Shown: positions 53,158 to 64,000 of the stretch, one piece after another
Numbering within the stretch: the first letter of the stretch is position 1
Layout of the letters: every line of letters begins with the position of its first letter
NCBI GenBank assembly: GCA_011947345.1
Contig: JAAVTG010000577.1
Span: 117,358-181,357 of the forward strand
DNA: 64,000 nucleotides
Source: Phytophthora quininea
Taxonomy: Eukaryota > Oomycota > Peronosporomycetes > Peronosporales > Peronosporaceae
Direction of reading: 5' to 3'
Position numbers and translations under genes: made by a program
The notes under the pieces: model-generated
What the model was told of the DNA's origin: nothing
The model's database searches: none
Seen by the model: the letters and a program-made list of their open reading frames with translations, nothing else

Positions 53158-56100
53158 TTACTGGGCTGCAGCCGCTGCCTGCACCTCCTTCCTCTTGGCG
53201 TGTTCCGCCTGGAAAGAGCAAGAGCCTGCTGCGTTGTGGGATCAGCCTCCAGACCCAATGCCTGGTACTCCGGGGCATGTGTCTGAGCGAAGCCCTGCAG
53301 CGAGCCGAGGAAGAATTCCACCTCGTCCACTTCGTCCAGCAAGCTCACATAGTCATCATCACCCTCGTCGTCGTATCCGAACTGACCTTCAGCCTCCTCG
53401 CGCAGTTGGCGAAGGATAGCGTAGTACTGGTCGTCCACGACGTCCTCAGCGTCCTCGTTGGAGGCATAGCCGCCGTTCTCGAGGAGCTCCTCGAGCTGCT
53501 CGCCCTCCTCTGCGTCCTCGCCAGCCTCCTCACCGCCATCCAAGATACCAGGCTGCGGGTTCTGGATGGACTCGGCAAGCACCTTCATAGCAGCCTGGAT
53601 CAACTGCTTAATGTGCGGGCGAAGCGCAGCCGGGATTTTGTCAGCGGGTGAGCGCAGAATTGACATGGCACCAAGAATGAACAGCTTGCGGTCGAGGTAG
53701 TTGTCATACCGGGACAGGTCGCTCAGCCAGATCTTGAGCACACCATCCGAGGCGCCCAGCGAGTTCAGAGCATCAAGCGTAAGACCCGGGTTGTAGTGCA
53801 ACAGGCTGCCGAACACACCCAGCAGGTTGCGAGCCGTCGAGTCCACCAGAGGCTCGGCCAGCTTCGTGCACACCATCAGCGTGATAGGAGGAATGCACTC
53901 GTCGACCTTACCGAACAGGTTGTGCAGCAGCGAGTACAGCAAGCGGCAAGCAGCGCACAGGTCGATCTCCTGCACGTTCTGACTCTCGAAGACCGACTTT
54001 GCCATGTTGAACACGAGCTCCAAGTAGCGCACGTTGGCACCCGTGGCCGGGTCGGTAGCCGAACCGGAGAGGAAGCCCTCGATGTCGCGGCCCACGAAGT
54101 TGTCAATGACCGGCACGAAGTTTGTGAGGTAGTCCGAAGCCCAGTCGTTGAAGCTCGCGAAAATGAGCGGGAACAGCGCCCACAACTGAGGCGCGATCTT
54201 CTGGCTGTAGAATGCCAGCGAGCCCAGGATGTCGATGCCGCTCTCCATGTACTCGACGTAGTCGAAGTCCGTGAGAATCTTGTGAATGACAGGAGAAAGC
54301 GTCGGCACCAGGAGCGGGTACAGCTCCGGATGGTTGTGAATGCTCATCAGGATCGTGTTAATAGCGTCCAGGCACGACACAGCGGCGAGTGAAGCGTCCT
54401 CGTCCTCATCAGCAACAGACGTGAACTGGCTGAAGAACTCGACGAACTTGGCAACAAGCTGCAGCGAGAACGGGCCAATCTCCGACGAGAATCGGTCGAT
54501 AATGTGCTCCAGCGCAACAACAACCTCGTCGTTGCCGATCTCGTCCATCAGGCTGAAGAACTGCTCCAAGATCTGCGGCAGACGCGGACGCAGGACCTCC
54601 ACCACCGTGTCGGAGTGCGGGTACATGACAACAAATCGGATCGTCTTGGCGGCCTCGATGCGCACGGGCAGCTCCGGGTCGAACATGGCGTCCAGCATGC
54701 CGTTCACAATCGCAATCAGGGTCTGTTCGTCCTTGAACTGGATGCCCTCAATGTACTTGCGCGAGAAGATCTTGCAGGCGCGGAGACGAAGGAAACCGTG
54801 CGGGTTCTTGAACTCGGGCAGGATGTGGGTAATAATCATCGACTCCACTTGGTCCTTGTGCGCCTTTGACTTGGTCAGCACGCTGTCCAGAGAGAAGAGA
54901 GCGTGCAGCGCCGCGTCCTTCTGAATAAAGTCCTTCTTGTCATCCGGGGCAGCAAGGTACGTGTTGAGGATGTTGTTGTAGAACGACAGCACGTTGGGCA
55001 GGCAGTCCTTGCCACGCTTGGTGCACAAGTCGGACAGAAGGTTCGAAGCGGCGTAGACCGGGTCCAAGAAATCCTCGAAAACGTCGTTCGTCTTGCGCAC
55101 AAACTCGTGCGGGTCCTCGGCCCACAGTTGCAGGTCCTTCGGGGTCAGACACAGCACCGGGTGGATCACCTCGAAAAGCAGGAAGCCCAGGTGCGGCTTG
55201 ATCATCTTGTACGTCACAGCCGAGTCCACGGCCTCCTGCAGGAACACCAGCGCCAGCTGCACCACTCGATCTGTGCAGAAGCGGCCGTTCTTGCGCAGCG
55301 CCAGCGTCTCCAGCACGCATGGCAACAGCTCCGGGGCGATCTGGTTGCGGAACACCGTGCTCATCTGCAGATACTCGTCCTCGGCCTTCTTGGGGTTGCC
55401 GTAGCGCGTGTAGAATCGGCAGAGGATCTGCAGCGCCCACTTTTGAGCTTCCACCACGGCCAGTTGCCGCGCTCTTCCTCGTCCGTGGGCTGTCCAGCAG
55501 GCTCGCCGCCCTCGCTGGCCTCAGGCAGAGGCTTGGCAATCACCATGCGGAAAATGTTCATCCAGGCGACAACCTGCTCGGTCTGGGCGATGTGCGGCGG
55601 CAGGTTGGTCTTGACGCACGACCAGTACGTCTTGAGGATGAGATGCATCATCCTGGCGGCCTCGAGCGAATTGTTGGTCTGCATCTGCACCATCATGTTC
55701 TGCAGCATGGGAAACACCACCTCCACGAGCTTGTAGAGCGGCTCAAGGCGGTCCTCGGCACGGTACTCGAAGTTCTTCACCACGCGACGCAGCGCCAGCA
55801 GCGCGTTGATGATGCGATTGGCGTCGCCGCTCTGCACGTTCTTGCAGATCTCGTCGATCAGGTTGGGCCACGACTCGGGGAAGTCGAAGCGCGCGATGTA
55901 GGCGACCGTCTCGGCCAGCAGCGAGCGGATGCTCGAGTCGTCCGAAACCAGCAGCGCCTCCAGGCCGTTCTGCCGGCCCAGCACCTTGTCGGCGGGGCTG
56001 ATGACCTGCATCCACTGGCCCTCGGGCCCGTCCGCGCCCTCCCAGTACTTCATGACGAGGTTCTTGAGCGACACGGCGGCCGCCTGGCGGATCTCGCGCG

Positions 56101-56251
56101 TCACGGACGCCTCGACTGTGATCTGGATGAGCAGCTGCACCGAGCCGGGCACCGTGTGCAGGTTGGCCACGGCCTCCTCGGCGGCCTTGCGCGCCGCCTC
56201 ATCGTTGCTGAACGTGTGCAGCAGGATGTTGTGCAGGCTGTTGACGTCCAT
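53158..56251 (-). CDS. Importin-beta family nuclear transport receptor (importin-7/8-like)
   Basis: It carries cargo through nuclear pores with Ran. ATG at 56,251, about 1,030 residues of HEAT repeats. The importin-beta N-terminal Ran-binding domain is clear (ARKAAEEAVANLHTVPGSVQ, AAAVSLKNLVMKYW). FPESWPNLIDEICKNV, ELLPCVLETL and an acidic C-terminal part (EEAGEDAEEGEQLEELL, YDDEGDDDYVSLLDEVDEVE) follow the importin-7/8 plan. One base is missing near 55,455 (between NWPWWK and AQKWAL) and another near 53,215. With the second one corrected the protein ends in KRKEVQ and an Ala run at a stop at 53,158-53,160 instead of an Arg-rich tail. Confidence 0.9.
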
Positions 56252-56702
56252 GGTTGGTGGTGTCCTCTCTCGCCGCTTGGGGTCTGATTGACGAAGATGG
56301 CTGCATCGGTGACTCGGTGTGAGAGACTATGATATGGCATGAGTGGGACTCTGAGACCGTGGTGTGATTCGCTGAACAAACATTTTGACCAATCAAATAG
56401 GACGGAAAAACTATCAGATGGGATGTGGCTGCAGCGAGAAGAGCCGCGTCGATTGACTGGCGGAGAAGGCGACTGGTTGTGACTTTTGTGGCGGGAACAC
56501 GACTTTTGCGGCACATGGTACTGCATTCTGAGATGGCTTCGCTTTCCTTCACAAGATACTTTTTCAACACGTTGAAGGCCAGGCAACAAGCGATCTCAAT
56601 TAAATAAGGAGTCCTGCCTGCGGTATCTAAACTAAAACCTCACCAAAAAATGAGAGATAATATGCAGAGCTAACCAGTGACATACGTCGCGACCGAGCGC
56701 GC
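56252..56702. other. Intergenic between importin and HSP90
   Basis: No gene seen. It contains the importin promoter side (a weak initiator-like CCATCTTCGTCAATCA on the minus strand near 56,300) and the 3' flank of HSP90. Confidence 0.4.
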
Positions 56703-58823
56703 TTAGTCGACCTCCTCCATCGTGCTCTCCTCCTCGTCCTCGCCCTCAAGCGGGGGCAGGTCCTCCATGGCCTCGTCAGCGGCGTCGTCGTCGTCGTCGA
56801 TGCTCAGGCCGAGCTTGATGAGACGGTGGATGCGGTTGGCGAACGTCGTGGGCTCGTCCAGGCTGAAGCCCGACGTCAGCAGCGACGTGTCGTACAGCAG
56901 CCAGATCAGGTCCTTGACCGTCTTGTCGCTCTTGTCGGCCTCGGCCTTCTCGCGCAGCGACTTGATGATCGGGTGCATGGGGTTGATCTCCATCGTCTTC
57001 TTGGACGTCATGTAGGCCGACGTGCTGCTGTCACGCAGGGCCTGGGCCTTCATGATACGCTCCATGTTGGCGGACCAGCCGTACTCGCCGGTCACCAGGA
57101 CGCACGGCGACTCGACGATACGGTTCGAGATCTGCACCTTCTCGACCTTGTCGTCGAGCACCTCCTTCATGAGCTTGCACAGGCCCTCGGTGGCCGCCTT
57201 GGCCTCCTCGAACGTCTTCTTCTCGTCCTCGCTCTCGTCCATCTTAAGGCCCTCCTTGGTGGCGCAGATGAGCTTCTTGTTCTCGTACTCCTTGAGCTGC
57301 TGCACGGCGTACTCGTCAATGGCCTCGACCATGAAGAGCACCTCGTAGCCCTTCTTCTTGAGCTTCTCAATGAACGGCGAGTTCTCCACCGACTTCTTGC
57401 TCTCGCCAGTGACGTAGTAGATGCCCGGCTGGTTCTCCGGCATGCGCGAGATGTAGTCGTCAAGCGACGTCATCTCCTCGCCCGACTTGGTCGAGTGGTA
57501 ACGCAGCAGCTTGGCGATCTTGGTGCGGTTGGTCGAGTCCTCGTGGATGCCCAACTTCAGGTTCTTGCTGAAGGCCTCGTAGAACTTGTTGTACTTCTCC
57601 GAGTCCTCGGCCAGCTCGGCGAACATCTCCAGGCACTTCTTCACCAGGTTCTTCTTGATGACGCGCAGGATCTTGTTCTGCTGCAGGGTCTCACGCGAGA
57701 TGTTGAGCGGCAGGTCCTCCGAGTCGACAACACCCTTGACGAACGAGAGGTACTCGGGCATGAGCTCCTCGCAGTTATCCATGATGAACACGCGACGCAC
57801 GTACAGCTTGATGTTGTTCAGTTTCTTCTTGGCACCGCCCTCGAACATGTCGAACGGGGCGCGCTTGGGGGTGAACAGACAGGCCTTGAACTCCAGCTGG
57901 CCCTCCACCGAGAAGTGCTTCACGGCGGCGTGCTCCTCCCAGTCGTTGGTCAGCGACTTGTAGAACGACGCGTACTCCTCGTGGGTCACGTCCTCGGGCT
58001 TGCGCATCCAGATGGGCTTCTGGCTGTTCAGGTGGTCCCACTCGTGGGTCACCTCCTTGATCTTCTTGGTCTTCTTCTTCTTCTCGCCCTCCTCCTCGTC
58101 GACCTCCTCGACCTTGGGCTTGTCGTCGTCGTCCTCCTTCTCGTCCTCGTCCTCCTCGTCGTCAGTCACCTCCTTCTCCTCCGTCTTCTCCACGTACAGC
58201 TTGATGGGGAAGCCAATGAACTCCGAGTGCTTCTTCACCAGGTCTTTAAGCTTGCGCTCCTCCAGGTACTCCAGCATGTCCTCCTTGAGCTTCAGGACAA
58301 TGCGAGTGCCACGGGCGATGGGCTCCGACGTGTCGGGCGCGACAGTGAACGAGCCGCCGGCAGCGGACTCCCACACGTACTGCTCGTCGTCGTTGTGCTT
58401 GGAGTGGACCACCACCTTGTCGGCCACCAGGTAGGCCGAGTAGAAACCCACACCGAACTGACCGATCATGCTGATGTCGGCGCCGGCGGCCAGGGCCTCC
58501 ATGAAGGCCTTGGTGCCCGACTTGGCGATCGTGCCCAGGTTGTTGATGAGGTCCGCCTTGGTCATGCCGATGCCCGAGTCCTGGATGGTCAGCGTGCCGT
58601 TGGCCTTGTCCGGGATCACCTTGATCTCCAGGTTCTTGTCCGTGTCCAGCACGCTGGCGTCGGTCAGCGACGAGTAGCGGATCTTGTCAAGCGCATCCGA
58701 GGCGTTCGAGATGAGCTCGCGCAGGAAGATGTCCTTGTTCGAGTAGAACGTGTTGATGATCAGACTCAGCAGCTGGTTGATGTCCGCCGAGAAGGCAAAC
58801 GTTTCGGCTTCCGGGGCGCTCAT
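56703..58823 (-). CDS. HSP90: Cytosolic HSP90 chaperone
   Basis: HSP90 is the ATP-driven chaperone for kinases and receptors. The gene is one intact exon of 706 residues from ATG 58,823. The N-terminal ATP domain has [20 protein letters not shown] (catalytic Glu and binding Asn), [20 protein letters not shown] and [15 protein letters not shown]. An acidic linker ([20 protein letters not shown]) follows, then the middle domain ([20 protein letters not shown] with the gamma-phosphate Arg) and the C-terminal dimerisation part. It ends MEEVD, the TPR co-chaperone site that marks the cytosolic form. Upstream are an oomycete initiator and a heat-shock element. No frame break occurs, unlike its neighbours. 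Confidence 0.99.
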   Translation of the reverse strand: MSAPEAETFAFSADINQLLSLIINTFYSNKDIFLRELISNASDALDKIRYSSLTDASVLDTDKNLEIKVIPDKANGTLTIQDSGIGMTKADLINNLGTIAKSGTKAFMEALAAGADISMIGQFGVGFYSAYLVADKVVVHSKHNDDEQYVWESAAGGSFTVAPDTSEPIARGTRIVLKLKEDMLEYLEERKLKDLVKKHSEFIGFPIKLYVEKTEEKEVTDDEEDEDEKEDDDDKPKVEEVDEEEGEKKKKTKKIKEVTHEWDHLNSQKPIWMRKPEDVTHEEYASFYKSLTNDWEEHAAVKHFSVEGQLEFKACLFTPKRAPFDMFEGGAKKKLNNIKLYVRRVFIMDNCEELMPEYLSFVKGVVDSEDLPLNISRETLQQNKILRVIKKNLVKKCLEMFAELAEDSEKYNKFYEAFSKNLKLGIHEDSTNRTKIAKLLRYHSTKSGEEMTSLDDYISRMPENQPGIYYVTGESKKSVENSPFIEKLKKKGYEVLFMVEAIDEYAVQQLKEYENKKLICATKEGLKMDESEDEKKTFEEAKAATEGLCKLMKEVLDDKVEKVQISNRIVESPCVLVTGEYGWSANMERIMKAQALRDSSTSAYMTSKKTMEINPMHPIIKSLREKAEADKSDKTVKDLIWLLYDTSLLTSGFSLDEPTTFANRIHRLIKLGLSIDDDDDAADEAMEDLPPLEGEDEEESTMEEVD

Positions 58824-58877
58824 TGTGTCTGTTGTCTTCGACGGTTCTTGGCTCTCTGGGCTTGTGAGGGTTGCAGG

Positions 58878-58891
58878 AAATTGAAGAATGA
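58878..58891 (-). promoter_or_regulatory. Oomycete initiator of HSP90
   Basis: On the minus strand TCATTCTTCAATTT matches the oomycete initiator consensus TCATTYYNCAWTTT at every position. It lies 55 bases before the ATG, so transcription should start here. Confidence 0.85.
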
Positions 58892-59066
58892 AAGCCGCCG
58901 AGTCCCCTGCTTTTGTATGGCTGCTGCGCGCGTGAGATCTTTTGCCAACAAACTGTTTTTCTCGGAACAGTAACTTCCATCGATAGCCGGGAGGGGCGAC
59001 GTGGTTAGATAGATGAGGATAAAGAGAATAAAGCAGGGAAACTGGCAGGTCGTCCCTCCTGCCATC

Positions 59067-59078
59067 GAAGCTTCTAGA
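59067..59078. promoter_or_regulatory. Heat-shock element upstream of HSP90
   Basis: GAAGCTTCTAGA contains three alternating nGAAn units (GAA, TTC, GA-) in the spacing bound by heat-shock factor. It lies about 245 bases upstream of the HSP90 start and fits heat induction. Confidence 0.65.
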
Positions 59079-59894
59079 TTGTGAAAGATGGGTACAGCCG
59101 GAAAATACTTTTTGCTTGCTTCGACCACGTCAGCAGACGCTGGTCTCGAACATTCGCCGACTCGCGCGCTTGAAGACGGTTAGATGCATGCATCGGATGG
59201 ACACAAACCTGTCAATCGGGGTGATTCATAGCGTGGAAGCCGGTGGTGGAGTTGGTGATGTTGGCTGTGGCAATCAATCAAAAGGAAGGTTATAACACGT
59301 CGAATTCGTCGTTGAGTTTCAAGACCGCCACCTAACAGCAAGCAGGCCTGCATCGGTGCAATGCATCAACACGCTTCGACATCGGCGTTTGGAGCAGTGC
59401 TATCATCCGTGTTAGTATCGATACGATGCCTGGAGAGATTCGGATCACATGGCCGACGTCGTTTCGCTAGCTCGTTTCAAGCCGTCGAGCTGCGCTAAGA
59501 CTAAGAGGGATCATGGCACCCGAGGAAGACGATAACAACTCGTATCGAGTCTCGAGTCTCGACAGCTGCTCGCTGTGTGCACAAGATCGCTGCTTGCATT
59601 GCTCTGTCTAATGTGCGTCACAGAGACATGGTTCGCCCTTACATTGCGTTGAGACGTATCGGAAGCAGCCCGAGATGTGTTACAGTAATATGTTGCTATG
59701 CAAGGGATATAGTCTGTAGAACTCGACCCACGTGAGTCGGTGGTGTCCATGGCGGTTCCTGGGCTAATTCCGCGGCAGCATGCCATGGCAATTCACTACA
59801 CTTCCAGGCACGCCGCCTATTGGCCAATCTGACCATCAAAATAAAGTGCAACAAGCTAAAAGGAAACATCGCTCGGCTCACTCCGACGACAAGC
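59079..59894. other. Intergenic, no gene seen
   Basis: Between the divergent HSP90 and RING genes. Short frames only. GTATCGATACGATGCC and TCGAGTCTCGAGACTCGA-like self-complementary words near 59,415 and 59,540 are the only visible structure. Confidence 0.35.
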
Positions 59895-61597
59895 ATGCGC
59901 ACCCGAGGGCAGCAGCAGCAGGCTGCCCCAGCCGAAGAGTGCGAGCAACTGAAGACGCTGTTCCTGCAGCTGGCGACGGAGTCTCGGATGGCGTTGGCTC
60001 AACTCGGCTCCGTTTCCAACGAGCGAACCAAAAACCTCGAGCGGCAACTGGAAGATGCTCGCCACAGCGTCGAAACACACCGACGACAGGTCCATACAGC
60101 ACGGCAGGGTCTGGAGCAAGCGAGCCGGAGCGTCGCGCGACTGAACCAGACGCTGCGCGACCAGCAGCGAGTCTGTGAGGCTGAGAAAGAGCGAGCAGAC
60201 CGACTGCAGGTGAAAGTGGACGCCAGAGCAGAGCGAAGCGGGGCTGAGAGCACGCTCATTCGACAGGTGGAGTCATTGCAGCAGAGATCTCGTGATCAGG
60301 AAGCGAGCTTTTCGTCGCAGCAGCGGCTTCAACGACAGCTGGATGAGCAGAGTGCATTGCTGGAGGTGGAACGAACTCGGTATCAGCAACGGCGAACCAA
60401 TGATCAAGCAGCACGGGCCGCTTTGACACAGCTGAGCTCATCACTAAACACGATTGTGCCACAGCTCCAAAATGTCCTGCACGCCTTTGAGCAAAGCCCG
60501 ATGAACACCGCGCCACAGCAAAAACCCTTGCACACCAACCACAAAACCTGGCGTCGGGACCAGACCAAATGCGACTTGCGCAACAAGCGACGGACGCACT
60601 CGCCACTCACCAAGATGTTAGCCGCCGAAATCTGGCTCAGCGTGAGGAAATATTGTCTTGCCCAATTTCGCTTGACTTGTTTGACGACCCGGTGACCACG
60701 AACTGCTGTGGGATAACGTTTTCCTCGGATTCACTGAGACTGGCGTTAGAACGGAGCTCCAAGTGCCCGGTTTGCCGTGCACGCCGAGTGTCTACAGTCC
60801 CCAATCGAGACATGGCGGCGTTGGTAGAATTGCATCGCTCCGAGTGCGTTATTCTTGGGATGCCCGAGGCTGCACCACCAGCTCCGGTTGTAGCCGCACC
60901 TCATGAGGACAGCAACACAGCCGTAGAGCGACGGAATACCCTCCACAGACGAAGAAGCGCCAGAAGTTCAAATGACCGAGCCACTCGACGACACCGAGAG
61001 TATCGCACGATGAGAACACAGTCACGATCAGCTGTAGCGCGACGGCCACGCTCGCACGGCTCAGTATCAAGAACGGAAGTTACCCCAAGCGCGACCAACA
61101 CGCCACGATCTGCTGCCACTCATCGTCCGCGCTCTCAAAACACGTCGTTGAGAACAGAATCAATCCCTGCTTCAACTGCCACCCCGACTACTTTATCAGG
61201 ACCCACCGCCTCTCGTCGCCCACGTTCAAACTTGGCCGACCTGTCAAGACTTCGACAGATTTCCCACCACTCAACACCAAGTACTGAGGTTAACCGAGCG
61301 CCACACCTGGTCTCTGGTAGCGCAGAACTAGCAACCAGTCGTTCACGAAGGGATACGCTTAGTGAAATGCGTGATCGTCTCGAGGCGCGGCTGAATTCTG
61401 CACGTAGTCTGAGCGAATATCTGCAAGTGAACGCTGCATCAAGAGATCTCCTGGACCTGTACGGACACCAGCGTGATCAACATGATGATGCCCGTGTTGC
61501 TTCGTCAAGCTTGACCCTGTTGATTCGGTCAGGAGCTGCGAGCGGTACTACTCGAGCTCGGACCCGTCGGATCGTTCGGACTGAGGAAAGCAGATAA
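59895..61597 (+). CDS. Coiled-coil protein with RING/U-box-like domain, second family member
   Basis: A relative of the gene at 36,574. ATG at 59,895 (MRTRGQQQQAAPAEECEQLK). A coiled coil of about 180 residues (MALAQLGSVSNERTKNLERQ, EKERADRLQVKVDARAERSG) leads to QAARAALTQLSSSLNTIVPQ. Around 60,480-60,540 one base is missing, and the next frame goes on with ALATHQDVSRRNLAQREEIL and the domain CPISLDLFDDPVTTNCCGITF, CPVCRARRVSTVPNRDMAAL. The C-terminal 230 residues are Arg/Ser/Thr-rich with repeated RRPRS and HRPRS words, ending in a helix (RDRLEARLNSARSLSEYLQV) and a basic tail. The likely role is an E3 ubiquitin ligase; the partner is unknown. Confidence 0.75.
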
Positions 61598-61680
61598 GGA
61601 AACTTTCACTTCAACTTAACTCCCACTTCATTTTGTGTACACCACACTATTTTCATCACATTTTCAAAGAGCAAGCGCAT

Positions 61681-62184
61681 GGCAGGGCAGGATGAGATCC
61701 GGCGGCTCATGAAGGAGGCCAAGCAGAAGCCCAGCGGCGGAACGGGCTGCTCATCCACATCACGAGTGGACAAAGCGACGCCTACAGCGAAAACCGCACC
61801 AAAGCCGCCGCCAATCCGCCGCAGAAGCCTGCACTACCCGCCGACTTTTCGATGACTCAGCTGCACACGCTTCTGCAAGCAAAGCAGACGCGAAGCAGCA
61901 GGACGCCGACTGGGAGGCCTTCACGCAGTTCGCAGATGAGGTGGAGCAGCAGACATCTAAGGAGGAGCAGCAGGAAGCTGAGGAGGAAAGAGCGTGAGGC
62001 CGAGGAGAAGCTCGAGAACATGCAGTACCTAGATCGCTACCGTCACCTGCTGGAACGAGCGACAGCTCTGCGCAACGGCAAGAGGAAGCTGGCGGACCCC
62101 GCTGACGACACTATCGGAGAGGAGGTTAAGGCCATCAAGGCTGCAGCCAAGCGCAAAAAGCAGAAAAAACCGAAGCAGCAGTAA
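61681..62184 (+). CDS. ZNF830/CCDC16-like coiled-coil protein
   Basis: ATG at 61,681 (MAGQDEIRRLMKEAKQKPSG) resembles the start of ZNF830 (Q-E-E-L-R-R-L-M-K-E). Later parts, ALPADFFDDSAAHASASKAD, QDADWEAFTQFADEVEQQTS, and EEKLENMQYLDRYRHLLERA, match the family's L-P-x-x-F-F-D and D-W-E-x-F blocks and its C-terminal helix, and a basic tail (KRKKQKKPKQQ) ends at 62,184. About three one-base gaps (near 61,755, 61,846 and 61,990) separate these. The C2H2 zinc finger expected after the first helix is not visible, so this is a short or altered version. The family works in the nucleus in RNA processing and replication-stress survival. Confidence 0.6.
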
Positions 62185-62341
62185 AAATGATTTCGACCGG
62201 CCTTCTCCGGCGGTGGAAGCCACAGGAACGCTAGTTTAGTTGACTAGGATAATAGAGCCGCAAGCGTAGAAGTTCATGACAAGTTTATGAAAAAGCTTCA
62301 TATGCTCCATCGCTCTCTAAGGCAGAGTGTTGGAACAGCGC

Positions 62342-63499
62342 CTAGAAAATGTTCACAATTGCGTACAGGATGACGCCGCAGCCGATCATGAGCACGGGCG
62401 TGTCCATCGTGTGCGGCGCCGTGGCCTCCGCGTACGCCATGGTCGGCGCCAGGATCAGCATCGACAGCAGCACCTGCGTGAAGTTGTCGAACGCCGCGTA
62501 CTGCAGCGCCGGGAACACCAGTCCCGACAGGAACACGCACGCGCTGCCCTCCCAGCTGCGCGTGTACTTGTTCTTGGAGAAGCAGCTGCGCGTCTTGTAC
62601 TTGTGGCGGCCCCACGTGATGCCCACCGGCTCGGCCAGGCCGTCGCCGATGCCCGTGATGAACACGAGGATGAACGTCAGCGCTCCCTGCGCCGCGAACA
62701 GCCACTTGAAGAACATGAGGATGAACATGCCGGGGGCGATGTTGCCCACGATGATCCACTTGAGCGTGTTGGGACGGTCCTCGGGGCGGTCCAGCGAGTT
62801 GAACTGCAGCATGAAGAACTTGGAGTGTTCGCGGATGGGCTTGATCAGCACGAGGAAGCCCAGCATGGTGAAGAAGTCTCCCCAGGCGAGCGCCAGCGGA
62901 CCCGGTAGTCGGCCTTGATCACCAGCGGCACCATGTAGGCGGCAAAGTGCTGCAGCTTCCGCGTGTAGTTGACTTTGAACCTGGACGACTTATTGGTCAT
63001 GATGTAGCCCTTCTCGTCCACGTCACAGAAGCAGCGGCACACGATGCCGCCGGCGAGCGACACGACCATCATGACCACGAGCTTGGGCAGCTGCATGAGC
63101 CAGAAGCGGGTCTCGTGCAGCCACTGGGGCTCGTAGAAGTACGTGAGCACCACCATGACGCCGCGTAGATGCCCATGCCGACCAGGAAGACAAAGTCGAA
63201 GGTACCGTACCAGTGCTCCTCATAGTCACCGGCCACTTCACCTTCCTCCACCAGCGACGTCTTGACGTTAGTGATGGGCTGAAGCTTGTCGTCGGCGGTG
63301 CCGTAAGACGGAACGGGAGCGCGCACGGGCAGCGGCGTGGGCACGCGCCACACGAGGCGCAGCAGCACGTAGCAGAGCACGAGCGCCACGATGGGCAGCG
63401 TGATGATGATCGCGCCCTCGGCAGTCGTCATGTTCTGGGGCCACTCGGCGGGCGGTGCCGTCGGGGCCGGGAGCGGCGAGGCGGGGCGACGTCGGCCAT
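62342..63499 (-). CDS. Polytopic membrane protein of the CTP-dependent polyprenol/diacylglycerol kinase type
   Basis: Dolichol kinase, phytol kinase and yeast Dgk1 are membrane enzymes using CTP. Here seven or eight hydrophobic segments occur (IIITLPIVALVLCYVLL, FDFVFLVGMGIYAA, LVVMMVVSLAGGIVC, GALTFILVFITGIGDGL, VLLSMLILAPTMAYA, VLMIGCGVILYAIVNIF). Family signs are YTRKLQHFAAYMVPL near the middle and ITGIGDGLAEPVGITWGRHK followed by SWEGSACVFLSG, like the G-D-x-x-A...G-R...S-x-E-G-S block. Two one-base gaps (near 63,160 and 62,900) join three frames. A third near 63,480 would let the protein start at ATG 63,499 (MADVAPP) with a Pro-rich leader; otherwise ATG 63,431 is the start. About 380 residues. 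The substrate is not known. Confidence 0.6.
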
Positions 63500-64000
63500 G
63501 GCGTCTGAGGTCTTGCTGAAACTTCGGTGGACCGCGTGCGTCGAGCTGAGCAAATTCAGAAGTGACGTAGAGGCCTCAAGGGGCGGTGGCCCGAGATCCA
63601 AAAACTTAGATACCGAGCGTCACTTAGTCAAGAGGGTGGGAAGGATCATTTGACATAGAAAAGAAAGTTTAGACGGATAGTTAGATGAAAACAGTCGCCG
63701 GTAAGTATGCGGGATGGGCCAGGTCGATCTATCTTGCTCCACCACACAATCGATTGCTGGACGCTTTCTGTCTTCGATTCCCTCCGCGACGAGAGACTTT
63801 GTGGTGTGCTGAATCAGCACTGCTGAGGCGGAGACTTTAGATTCTCGCTCCGCCAAGATTGTTTTGCAAAACCATAACACATAGAAGTTATCTACCAGTG
63901 TGCCTTCATTGAACGATTTATTGCTAGTATTTCTTTTATTGATATCCTCCACGCACTCATTGCTTGTTTAGAAGCTGCCGAGACTTTTGAGCCACCTTAC
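63500..64000. other. Right edge, no supported gene
   Basis: An open frame on the minus strand (63,620-63,952) begins with GTG and has no domain. The promoter of the membrane-protein gene is expected just above 63,500. Confidence 0.3.

Noticed and set aside
53796..55736. Long plus-strand frames opposite the importin gene
   Set aside because: Shadow frames of a well-supported importin-beta protein.
56826..58973. A 715-codon open frame opposite HSP90
   Set aside because: It is the complement of a GC-rich, codon-biased gene; the peptide is Leu/Val/Arg/His-rich without a domain, and HSP90 explains the sequence.
63620..63952. Gene on the minus strand at the right edge
   Set aside because: GTG start, no domain, average composition; chance open frame is as likely.

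Overview
The window is nuclear DNA of an oomycete, most likely a Phytophthora-like member of the Peronosporales. It has compact genes with few short introns, and three genes carry copies of the oomycete initiator (TCATT..CAATTT) about 50-70 bases before the start codon. Oomycete gene types are present: an M96-like START-like protein, a decayed Crinkler-type NTPase, and chromovirus, Helitron, PIF/Harbinger, pogo and hAT transposons. I saw no rRNA, tRNA or CRISPR array.

Layout. 1-7,036 holds the 5' end of MCM8 (minus), a rearranged copy of a coiled-coil/RING gene, a TTAA-flanked inverted-repeat element, a hypothetical gene and a five-exon SET-domain methyltransferase. 7,121-27,000 is a transposon graveyard: a Helitron split by a solo LTR (11,645-13,231) and by a PIF/Harbinger element (14,277-17,812), then a pogo element with perfect 32-bp ends, a hAT relic and a broken chromodomain gene. 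28,355-43,712 is mostly host genes: an IQ-motif protein, two tandem large membrane proteins of unknown family, a RING protein, an NmrA-like reductase with a decayed partner, the M96-like gene and formate dehydrogenase. 43,970-50,875 is a complete Ty3/Gypsy chromovirus whose two LTRs look identical; it carries an extra antisense gene with a chromodomain and a papain-like peptidase pattern. 50,886-64,000 has the Crinkler relic, an ATP synthase assembly factor (Atp11), an importin-7/8-like karyopherin, HSP90, a second RING family member, a ZNF830-like protein and a polytopic CTP-dependent polyprenol/diacylglycerol-kinase-like protein.

A pattern cuts across the window. About 30 reading-frame breaks in otherwise well-conserved genes all go the same way: one base is missing, usually in a mononucleotide run. 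They hit housekeeping genes and a retrotransposon with identical LTRs alike, so most are probably residual sequencing deletions. I therefore treat such genes as real rather than as pseudogenes, and call pseudogenes only where there are stops, rearrangements, substitutions or insertions as well. The strongest candidate for something undescribed is the antisense gene in the chromovirus; the tandem membrane-protein pair and the RING family (three copies, one internally inverted) come next.
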